From the NCBI GenBank assembly GCA_012964665.1, contig DTTO01000053.1:1-64000 (forward strand): DNA of 64,000 nt, given 5' to 3'. The DNA comes from Fidelibacterota bacterium. Lineage in GTDB: Bacteria > Fidelibacterota > Marinisomatia > Marinisomatales > TCS55. Made by a program: the position numbers and the translations under genes. The notes beneath the pieces were generated by a model that saw only the letters and a program-made list of their open reading frames with translations, did not search any database and was not told the DNA's origin. This document shows, piece by piece, positions 37,601 through 46,416 of this stretch; within the stretch, counting starts at the first letter, position 1, and each line of letters begins with the position of its first letter.

Positions 37601-38545
37601 TTGAGGTACGTTTCCATATTGATCCTGACGGTTGCTTTCAGTTTTGGGCAAAATCTAGAAGTAAGTTTTATGCGCTTTTATGCCAACGATCACGATTATA
37701 TGGCTGACAATCGTCTTTTGGCAACCAACCGCTTTGAGAAACCGCATATCCAGGTTTTTTATAATGACCGCAAAGTCCCTGTTTTAAAAGAGTGGATCAA
37801 TGCAGAAGGAGAATCCATTAAGAAGGAAGTTTTAGAATATGGCAACGATAATAAATTGGTCCGGCGTTATTTTTTAAACTCTGATCAAAAGCCGGACAGT
37901 TTGATCCAATTCGGCATGGATGAGCCCTGGTCAGAAGAATTCCGCAAAGTTTCAAGCGAACAGAGTAACAACTATTATGAAGGGCAAGAATCAAAATTTA
38001 TTCTCAATAAGGCAGATCAAATACAATCGATACAGTTTATCAATGTTCGGGGCGAACAATACGGAGAAATTAATTTTATATACGATCACCTGGGGTTACT
38101 CAGCGGCGAGGTCTGGACATCATTTCCAGATGGGAAAGTTATCCGACGGTTTGCCTATGAAGTAGATATGCTTGCTAACCGCAAAGAAATTTGGGAGTAT
38201 GATCGCAATGGACAAGAACTAAGCCATGTAGCTTTGACGCAACCTCCTGCGAGCCAATTGTATAAAACACCACCACCCAGGTATGGCAATCGGCTGGATG
38301 AAATATCAATTTTATTAGAAGATATTCATGAGAAAAAAATAAATGTACCTTTTGATGTATTTATACCCAAAACTGACTATGATTTAATGATTTTAACCAA
38401 TGGTGACAGTTTAATGATCCATTTGGTAGAATTAGGAGTACAACGTGTTAAATTTATCATTGCAGGTGAAAAAGATGAATTAACTATGCCCAAGTTTCGA
38501 GTGGAATCAATCACTTCCAGGTATGGGGAACGCATTTACCCCTAA
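37601..38545 (+). CDS. Hypothetical secreted protein
   Basis: Signal peptide LRYVSILILTVAFSFG; toxin-like N-EYGND-type repeats, no confident family. TTG start at 37601 assumed; listed ORF begins at 37538. Confidence 0.6.
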   Translation: MRYVSILILTVAFSFGQNLEVSFMRFYANDHDYMADNRLLATNRFEKPHIQVFYNDRKVPVLKEWINAEGESIKKEVLEYGNDNKLVRRYFLNSDQKPDSLIQFGMDEPWSEEFRKVSSEQSNNYYEGQESKFILNKADQIQSIQFINVRGEQYGEINFIYDHLGLLSGEVWTSFPDGKVIRRFAYEVDMLANRKEIWEYDRNGQELSHVALTQPPASQLYKTPPPRYGNRLDEISILLEDIHEKKINVPFDVFIPKTDYDLMILTNGDSLMIHLVELGVQRVKFIIAGEKDELTMPKFRVESITSRYGERIYP

Positions 38546-38609
38546 ACTTGCATTGCGATAAACACAGTGGGTAAATTGAATACTCTATAACCACATACTA
38601 GAGGATTGA

Positions 38610-39380
38610 ATGAAGTTTTTGAAACATTTTACCTTCTCCGCCTTTTTATTTCTTGCATTTGGGTGGGCACAATCCTACCCGCCCCCAACCACGCTAGTGA
38701 CAATACCTTCTGCTGGAACACTTGTACGGGGCAGTTATGCAATGCAGATGCGCATTCAAAAGAATGGAGGGTTAACTACGTCGTTGCGTGCTGGCCTTAC
38801 TGACCGCTTCCAATTTGGTCTTTCATTCGGATCAGCTAATTTAATTGGCGATGACAGCTTAGTATGGTATCCCAGACCTGAAGCACATTTGAAATATCGT
38901 CTCATTGATGAAACTGAATCTGTGCCTGGGGTCTCAATGGGATTGGATACACAAGGTATAGGAAATTTTAATTCTGCCGATTCCTTGATGCGGTATGATG
39001 TAAAAGCTATGGGATTTTTTATGGCCGCTAGCAAAAATTGGGTAACACCATTAGGGAATCTGGGTATTCATGCCGGAACAAACTATAATTTTGCCGAAGT
39101 GAATGATGGTGATAAAGATATAAATTATTTTTTCGGAATGGATATGGAATTCAATCCGGAATTATCTGTGCTAATGGAATATAACGCGGCCCTTAATGAA
39201 AATGACATGACGGCCAAAACAATGTCTATTAGTCGCGGAGGTTACTTGAATGCGGCCATCCGGTGGACATTTGTAGAGCATCTACATATTGAAATGGATT
39301 TTAATAATCTTCTGTTTGATGATGAGAAAGTGGATTACTTCCAGCGGGAATTAAAAATCACGTATATCGAATATTTTTAA
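38610..39380 (+). CDS. Hypothetical outer-membrane beta-barrel protein
   Basis: Signal peptide and amphipathic beta-strand pattern, C-terminal aromatic IEYF. Confidence 0.6.
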   Translation: MKFLKHFTFSAFLFLAFGWAQSYPPPTTLVTIPSAGTLVRGSYAMQMRIQKNGGLTTSLRAGLTDRFQFGLSFGSANLIGDDSLVWYPRPEAHLKYRLIDETESVPGVSMGLDTQGIGNFNSADSLMRYDVKAMGFFMAASKNWVTPLGNLGIHAGTNYNFAEVNDGDKDINYFFGMDMEFNPELSVLMEYNAALNENDMTAKTMSISRGGYLNAAIRWTFVEHLHIEMDFNNLLFDDEKVDYFQRELKITYIEYF

Positions 39381-40144
39381 TGTACATAAATTGGTTAATC
39401 GCAATTTTATGGCTTAGCGGTCTATATGCGCAAACCAATTTAGAAAAAGGATTAGCTGCCTATAACCGTAGGTCCGAAGGGAGCATTGAAGATCGGGCAC
39501 AGCCGGCAGCAATCAATGAAGCGATTAAATACTATCAATTAGCTTTGGATGAACCAGGTGTGGAAATTGATGCTGCTATTGGACTATTAAAAGCCTATTA
39601 CTTTAAAGGGAAATATGTCAGTAGAAAAGAAGATGAACAAAAAGCCGTTTTTGATAAAGCGAAAAATCTGGCATTAACCTATATAGATAGATATCCAGAG
39701 AAACCCGGTTTCCACTATTGGTATTTAACAAATCTGGGCAGTTGGGCAGAGGTCTATGGCATCCTGACTGCTGCTAGAGAAGGTGTTGCCGATCAAATGA
39801 AAAACCACGCCATGCAGATTATTGCATTAGATCCGAAATACGAAGATGGTGGCGGATATCTCATGTTGGGTGCCGTCCATTTTAAGTCACCCTATATACC
39901 ATTTATTTTATCCTGGCCCGATAATGAAGAAGCGGTAAAATGGTTGCAAAAAGCGTTTAAAACTGGTGAAGCGACTCCGGTCCAAAAAGTGTATTTATCC
40001 CAAGCACTTTATAAAGAAAAACAAAAAAGTAAAGCTATTGCAATTTTGCAAGAAGTGACCAACATGACTCCTTCTTTAGTTGACCCTGTGAGCGATTGGG
40101 AGCAGATAAAAAAAGCCAGAGCCCTGCTACAAAAATACCAATAA
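39380..40144 (+). CDS. TPR-like secreted protein
   Basis: Signal peptide; helical repeats; LGAVHFKSPYIPFILSWPDNEEAVKWLQKAF resembles TRAP transporter TatT-type/TPR proteins. Confidence 0.6.
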   Translation: MYINWLIAILWLSGLYAQTNLEKGLAAYNRRSEGSIEDRAQPAAINEAIKYYQLALDEPGVEIDAAIGLLKAYYFKGKYVSRKEDEQKAVFDKAKNLALTYIDRYPEKPGFHYWYLTNLGSWAEVYGILTAAREGVADQMKNHAMQIIALDPKYEDGGGYLMLGAVHFKSPYIPFILSWPDNEEAVKWLQKAFKTGEATPVQKVYLSQALYKEKQKSKAIAILQEVTNMTPSLVDPVSDWEQIKKARALLQKYQ

Positions 40145-40157
40145 TTAATATTCATCC

Positions 40158-40700
40158 ATGTCTGAATTAAAAGAGATACGAATTTCTTCGGAAAAAATAT
40201 TTTCTGGTCGATTGATCAACCTGTATCTTGACCAAGTTAAGTTACCCAATGGGAAAAACAGCACCCGCGAATGGATTGACCATCCAGGGGCTGTCTGCCT
40301 TATTCCCATTTTAGCTGATGGAAATCTATGTTTAATTAGACAATTCCGTTATGGCCCAGGAGAGGAATTCATTGAAATACCAGCTGGAAAGCTGGATGAG
40401 GGAGAAAATCCGGTGGATTGTGCTTACCGTGAGCTGGAAGAGGAAACGGGATTCAAGGCGAATAAACTCACTTTTTTGACCAACATTCATCCTGCTATTG
40501 GTTTTTGCAATGAAAAGATGTGGATGTACCTGGCTGAAGACTTGGAGAAGACAGAGAAGCGACTTGATCAGGATGAATTTCTTGAACTGCTTCCCACGCC
40601 ACTTCATACTGCTTTGGATTGGGTCTTGTCTGGTAAAATCACCGATGTAAAAACAGTGATCGGTATTTTGTGGGCTGAACGAATTCTCAAACGTTCATAA
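40158..40700 (+). CDS. NUDIX hydrolase, ADP-ribose pyrophosphatase-like
   Basis: EIPAGKLDEGENPVDCAYRELEEETGF Nudix box. Confidence 0.92.
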   Translation: MSELKEIRISSEKIFSGRLINLYLDQVKLPNGKNSTREWIDHPGAVCLIPILADGNLCLIRQFRYGPGEEFIEIPAGKLDEGENPVDCAYRELEEETGFKANKLTFLTNIHPAIGFCNEKMWMYLAEDLEKTEKRLDQDEFLELLPTPLHTALDWVLSGKITDVKTVIGILWAERILKRS

Positions 40701-40712
40701 TATTTCCCCACT

Positions 40713-41657
40713 ATGATCGAAGGTCTTTCTAAAAAAGTCAAAGCCAAGGCAAAAGAACTGGGCTTTGAGAAAGTCGGTATTACCAATGCTGAGGCAACTC
40801 CTGACGCAAAAAACAACTTGGATCAATGGTTAATGGCCGGTAATCATGCTACAATGCAATGGATGGCCAAAAACAACGAAGCGCGGGGAGATATTCGCAG
40901 TTACTTTCCTGACGCAATGTCAGTGATTTCTGTGGGGATGAATTATTATGTAGGCAAAAACCAAACTAGCATTCAATCTGATTATAAATTTAGTAATTAT
41001 GCTTGGGGCGAGGATTATCATCGGGTACTGAAAAGAAAGCTGTTTGAATTATTAAAATGGTTGAAAGCAAAAAGTGCAGACATAAATGGTATTGCATGTG
41101 TAGATACATCCCCAGTAATGGATAAAATCTGGGCCCAAAAAGCAGGATTAGGATGGCAGGGAAAGCATACCAATCTGATTACCCGGGATTACGGCAGCTG
41201 GCTTTTCCTGGGAGAATTGATCGTAAATATCAAAATGGAATATGATGTGCCATTTGACGAGGATCTTTGTGGTACTTGCAGCGATTGCATTGATGCATGC
41301 CCTACACAAGCACTAGATTCATATCAGATTGATTCGGGCAAGTGTATTTCCTACCGTACGATTGAACATCGGGGTAATTTTAATGAGGGAGAAGCAGAGT
41401 TGGATAGCTGGATATATGGTTGTGATATTTGCCAGCAAGTCTGTCCCTGGAATGAAAAATTTGGACAGATAAGTAATGAACCCGCTTTTCAGCCTCGACA
41501 GGAAATTTTAAATTGGTCAAATAAAGATTGGGTTGCCCTGGATGAAGATCAATTTCGTAAATTGTTCAAACGTTCAGCGGTAAAACGCACCAAATTTTCT
41601 GGCTTAAGCAGAAATATTTTAACGAACAGGAATAAAGACACTAAAAGACAAAATTGA
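40713..41657 (+). CDS. queG: Epoxyqueuosine reductase
   Basis: CGTCSDCIDACPTQAL and CDICQQVCPWN 4Fe-4S motifs, AQKAGLGWQGKHTNLI. Confidence 0.94.
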   Translation: MIEGLSKKVKAKAKELGFEKVGITNAEATPDAKNNLDQWLMAGNHATMQWMAKNNEARGDIRSYFPDAMSVISVGMNYYVGKNQTSIQSDYKFSNYAWGEDYHRVLKRKLFELLKWLKAKSADINGIACVDTSPVMDKIWAQKAGLGWQGKHTNLITRDYGSWLFLGELIVNIKMEYDVPFDEDLCGTCSDCIDACPTQALDSYQIDSGKCISYRTIEHRGNFNEGEAELDSWIYGCDICQQVCPWNEKFGQISNEPAFQPRQEILNWSNKDWVALDEDQFRKLFKRSAVKRTKFSGLSRNILTNRNKDTKRQN

Positions 41658-41738
41658 TTGTGCACTACTGGATAAATAATGATCAATTTCCATTCTTTAT
41701 GACCTTTGTGCCTTTGCCTTTCAAAAGAGGAAATTAAT

Positions 41739-42401
41739 ATGAGAAAAGTAGGAGTTTTATTATCAGGGTGTGGTGTCAACGATGGGGCAGAAATCCATGA
41801 ATCTGTGATTACTATGCTGGCGCTGGATCGTGCAGAAGTAGAAATGGTTCTAATGGCGCCTAATATTGATCAAATGCATGTAGTTAACCATTATACAGGG
41901 CAGGAAATGGATGAATTTCGGAACGTACTTGTAGAATCCGCCCGGATTGCCAGGGGAGAAATAAAAGATATGGCTGAACTCAGCGGAAACGATTTGGATG
42001 CATTGATTATGCCCGGTGGTTTTGGAGTGGCCAAAAACCTATGCGACTATGCCATGGCAGGTGCGGAATGTTCTGTCAATCCTGATGTTTACCGTTTAGT
42101 TAGTGAAATGCACCTTGCCGGTAAGCCGATTGGTGCAATTTGCATTGCTCCGGCAATGATGGCTAAAATTTTGGGAGAGCAGGATGCGTCTGCTGAAATG
42201 ACTATCGGTTCTGATGAAGTTACGGCAGGAGATATTGAAAAAATGGGTAGCACGCATATAGCGTGCCCGGTTTCGGATATGGTAGTGGATAAAGACAATA
42301 AGCTTGTAACCACACCGGCCTATATGGAAGCCAAGTCCATCAAAGAAGCGGCAGAGGGGATTGAAAAGCTGGTGGCAGAAGTTTTATCTATGGTTGAATG
42401 A
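41739..42401 (+). CDS. elbB: ElbB-like DJ-1/PfpI glyoxalase-type protein
   Basis: VGVLLSGCGVNDGAEIHESV, IMPGGFGVAKNLCDYA, GKPIGAICIAPAM. Confidence 0.93.
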   Translation: MRKVGVLLSGCGVNDGAEIHESVITMLALDRAEVEMVLMAPNIDQMHVVNHYTGQEMDEFRNVLVESARIARGEIKDMAELSGNDLDALIMPGGFGVAKNLCDYAMAGAECSVNPDVYRLVSEMHLAGKPIGAICIAPAMMAKILGEQDASAEMTIGSDEVTAGDIEKMGSTHIACPVSDMVVDKDNKLVTTPAYMEAKSIKEAAEGIEKLVAEVLSMVE

Positions 42402-42700
42402 TAAAAGTTGCCAAACTATCTGAGATTCCTCAATGTGGGAGTAAACTTGTTATGGTGGGGGATACGCCCGTGGCGCTATTCAATATTAAAGGAAAGATTC
42501 ATGCCTGGGATAATCGTTGCCCTCACCGGGGGGCGTCCTTGGCGGATGGAAATATTACAGAAAATGTGATTCAATGCAAATTCCACCTTTGGAAATTTGA
42601 TGTCAATAAGGCTTGTGCTTTGGCGAACCCAGATATAAAAGTAAAATCCTATTCTGTGGAAATGCGAGGTGACGGCATTTATTTAGGGTCATCCTTGTAG
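42398..42700 (+). CDS. Rieske 2Fe-2S ferredoxin-like protein
   Basis: CPHRGASLADG and CKFHLWKFD Rieske motifs. Confidence 0.9.
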   Translation: MIKVAKLSEIPQCGSKLVMVGDTPVALFNIKGKIHAWDNRCPHRGASLADGNITENVIQCKFHLWKFDVNKACALANPDIKVKSYSVEMRGDGIYLGSSL

Positions 42701-42713
42701 AACGCTTCGTCAA

Positions 42714-43667
<954 letters not shown>

Positions 43668-43719
43668 TTATTTATGTAATAATCCATAACGAAATTACAT
43701 CTATTCGAAAGGTCTATAA

Positions 43720-43760
43720 ATGAAAAACCCCGCTCTACATCGTAGAGCGGGGTTTTTCAT
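43720..43760 (-). terminator. Intrinsic, potentially bidirectional terminator downstream of rplU-rpmA
   Basis: Perfect arms ATGAAAAACCCCGCTCTAC / GTAGAGCGGGGTTTTTCAT with a 3-nt loop. Confidence 0.92.
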
Positions 43761-43781
43761 TAGAATGAAATGAAGTTCGTT

Positions 43782-44039
43782 TTATCCGTTATTAAACACG
43801 CTGACAATCTTGCGGCTACGGCCTTGACGCTTAAATTTGACGACGCCGTCAGCAATCGCAAATAAACTATCATCACCAGCTCGGCGAACATTGATCCCAG
43901 GATGAATTTTTGTACCGCGCTGTTTCAGAATGATTCCGCCAGCAAGAATGCTTTGTCCATCAGCCACTTTCACTCCTAACCATTTGGCATTAGAATCACG
44001 ACCATTCTTGGAACTGCCTACACCTTTTTTATGTGCCAT
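43782..44039 (-). CDS. rpmA: 50S ribosomal protein L27
   Basis: [39 protein letters not shown]. Confidence 0.98.
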   Translation of the reverse strand: MAHKKGVGSSKNGRDSNAKWLGVKVADGQSILAGGIILKQRGTKIHPGINVRRAGDDSLFAIADGVVKFKRQGRSRKIVSVFNNG

Positions 44040-44041
44040 AA

Positions 44042-44416
44042 TTAATCTTCCTTCTTTTTGGGTTTGATAGCTTTTTTCTTTGGTGCTGCCTTTTTCTTTG
44101 GTGCTGAGGTTTCGATCTTATCAATCTGAATTAATGAAAAACTTTGACGGTGCCCATTTTTTCGCCGATAACCTTTCCGCCGTTTTTTCTTGAATACAAT
44201 CACTTTTCGATCTCGCCCGTTGTTAAGGACAGTTCCGGATACAGATACATTTTTAACTACCGGCTCACCTATCCGAACTTTTTTACCATCGGCTGTAAGA
44301 AGTACTTGATCAAATTTGATCTTTTCTCCGGCTTCAGTCCCCAGACTAGCCACCTTAATTTGGTCGCCTTCTGTGACACGGTATTGTTTTCCTGATATAT
44401 TAACGATTGCGAACAT
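44042..44416 (-). CDS. rplU: 50S ribosomal protein L21 with basic C-terminal tail
   Basis: [44 protein letters not shown]. Confidence 0.97.
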   Translation of the reverse strand: MFAIVNISGKQYRVTEGDQIKVASLGTEAGEKIKFDQVLLTADGKKVRIGEPVVKNVSVSGTVLNNGRDRKVIVFKKKRRKGYRRKNGHRQSFSLIQIDKIETSAPKKKAAPKKKAIKPKKKED

Positions 44417-44442
44417 GATTTTTCCAAAAAAAGCTGCTGAAT

Positions 44443-46017
44443 TTAAGCTAACTCATTCTTGTGTTCAACACCAACATGTTCAATTTCTTTCTGGCCATTT
44501 TTTGTGGTTAAAAAACGAAATTCATCACGGGCAATTTCCTGATTTCCCTCAATAATGATATAAGTAAAGTTTTGCCACATTAGCCCACGTAAGGCTTTTT
44601 TATTATCTTTAAGAAAACGGGCAATCTCAGGATGAAGTTCCAATTTGAGCTTTAAACTGCGGTGTTTGGATTTATATCTGCGCAACCAATGGTCAATTCT
44701 CGTAAGGAGCGTTTCCCGGGACATAATGCGCCCTGAGCCGTGGCAAGTTGGACATTCTTCGCTCATGGAATCTAATAGGCTTAAACGAATTCTTTGTCGA
44801 GTCATTTCTAATAGACCGAATTCAGAAATGGGAGAAACGGCCACTTTGGCTCGATCTTTTTTTAATTCCTTACGAAGTTCATAATAAATTTTTCGCCGGT
44901 TCGCTTCTTCACGCATATCAATGAAATCTATGACAACGAGGCCAGATAAATCTCTTAAACGAAGTTGACGAGCAACCTCTTTACATGCTTCCGAATTGAT
45001 TTTAAGTGAATTTTCTTCATGGTTTTTTTTGCCAATAAAACGGCCACTATTTACATCCACAACTACCATGGCTTCTGTCTTTTCAATAATAAGATAGGCA
45101 CCGCTTTTTAGCCAAACTTTTGGCCTGAGAAGTTTATCCAGTTCTTTTTCAATCCCCATGCTTTCAAATAGGGGCTGTTTCAGTCTATAATGCTCCAGAT
45201 GACTGGCCATATTGGGTGAAACATCCTCCAAGTATCCTTGAAGCTTGCGATAAAGCTTTTTGGAATCGATTACAATTTTACTGATATCGGGGGTAAATAA
45301 ATCTCGGACTACACTAGAGGCAGTTTCTAAATCTTTATAAACCAAAGCTGCCCCTTTGGTCCGGTTACTTTTTTTTTGCAGTTTTTTCCAATTTTCAATC
45401 AAGTTAGAATAATCATTTTGAATAAGCTCTTCGCTTTTCCCTTCAGCAACGGTACGAACAATGACACCCACTCCCTTCTTTTTCATGGAGGAAACAATTT
45501 TCTTTAACCGACGCCGTTCATATTTATCCCATATTTTTTTAGATATGCCAATATAATTGACGTTAGGGACTAGAACCAGTAATCGTCCAGGTAGCGCAAT
45601 TTCTGTTGTGACACGGGGGCCTTTCCCAGCAAATGCTTCCTTAATTACCTGAACAAATATATCCTGTCCGGATTTTAATTCAACATTGATGTCATCCCGA
45701 AATTTTCGCCGATTTTTTTTGGCGCCATTTTTACTATTTTTTTGCTTGGATGAACGACGGTCTTCGTCATCTATATCTGCCAGGTAGGCAGAATTTTCTA
45801 TTTCAGAGAAAGGGAGGAATGCATTGATATCATAACCGATATCAACAAAGGCAGCCTGCATGCCGGGTAGGACGTTCTCAACCTGTCCTTTATAAATGTT
45901 TCCCACCATGCGCTGGCTTTCCTGCTTCTCGACATACACTTCAACAAGTGTCCCATCTTCAACAATGGCAATTCGAGATTCCCCCATACTTTCGCTGATA
46001 AAAATCTCATTTTTCAT
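44443..46017 (-). CDS. rng: Ribonuclease E/G
   Basis: S1 domain IYKGQVENVLPGMQAAFVDIGYDINAFLPFSEI, LVVIDFIDMREEANRRKI, CPTCHGSGR. Start MKNEIFISE at 46017. Confidence 0.93.
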   Translation of the reverse strand: MKNEIFISESMGESRIAIVEDGTLVEVYVEKQESQRMVGNIYKGQVENVLPGMQAAFVDIGYDINAFLPFSEIENSAYLADIDDEDRRSSKQKNSKNGAKKNRRKFRDDINVELKSGQDIFVQVIKEAFAGKGPRVTTEIALPGRLLVLVPNVNYIGISKKIWDKYERRRLKKIVSSMKKKGVGVIVRTVAEGKSEELIQNDYSNLIENWKKLQKKSNRTKGAALVYKDLETASSVVRDLFTPDISKIVIDSKKLYRKLQGYLEDVSPNMASHLEHYRLKQPLFESMGIEKELDKLLRPKVWLKSGAYLIIEKTEAMVVVDVNSGRFIGKKNHEENSLKINSEACKEVARQLRLRDLSGLVVIDFIDMREEANRRKIYYELRKELKKDRAKVAVSPISEFGLLEMTRQRIRLSLLDSMSEECPTCHGSGRIMSRETLLTRIDHWLRRYKSKHRSLKLKLELHPEIARFLKDNKKALRGLMWQNFTYIIIEGNQEIARDEFRFLTTKNGQKEIEHVGVEHKNELA

Positions 46018-46329
46018 ATCCTTACTCCAAAGATTTACCAACTATGGGCTATTTTTATTTTGGATTGGAGATGAAGGGAAGGAAGCATTCGGCCCTTCAG
46101 CCGAGATAGAATTCCACAGAATGAATCAATTTAATCTTCTGAAGGTGGAAAAATTTTTGCAACTATTTTCGATAGGTCTAAAATCAGACCGAAAAAACTT
46201 TTTGGACACGCACCTTCAATTCATCTACATCCAATGAAGAAAATACATAGTGTAGTCCAACTGACCAAGAAATATAACAGATTGATAATAAGTTTGGCTT
46301 CAATTCGATTTTACTATTAATTTAGATCA

Positions 46330-46381
46330 GTCGTGATTTGCGCCCTATTTGCCGCGACATAAAAAAATGGTGCTAAAAAGG
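46330..46381 (+). ncRNA. SAM-II/SAM-V-type S-adenosylmethionine riboswitch aptamer
   Basis: GUCGUGAUUUGCGCCCUAUUUGCCGCGACAUAAAAAAAUGGUGCUAAAAAGG. P1 = 46330-46334 with 46354-46358; conserved GAUUU at 46335-46339; GC 46351-52 pairs with GC 46372-73; CC 46344-45 pairs with GG 46380-81. 3' core GCUAAAAAGG matches the SAM-II core as remembered from the metX/env-12 aptamer. Confidence 0.85.
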
Positions 46382-46413
46382 TTTTCAGCCCCGAAATAGC
46401 ATCGGGGCTTTTT
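46368..46413 (+). promoter_or_regulatory. Riboswitch expression platform: antiterminator/terminator switch for metH
   Basis: Terminator AGCCCCGA(46387-94)/UCGGGGCU(46402-09)+U-run. Alternative hairpin UGGUGCUAAAA(46368-78)/UUUUCAGCCCCG(46382-93), one mismatch and one bulge, consumes both the aptamer 3' core and the terminator 5' arm. Confidence 0.8.
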
Positions 46414-46416
46414 GTT

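Noticed and set aside
41658-41735. Repeated CCTTTGTG/CCTTTG/CCTTTC words between queG and elbB
   Set aside because: Resembles common low-complexity intergenic sequence in environmental bacteria; too short to call an element.
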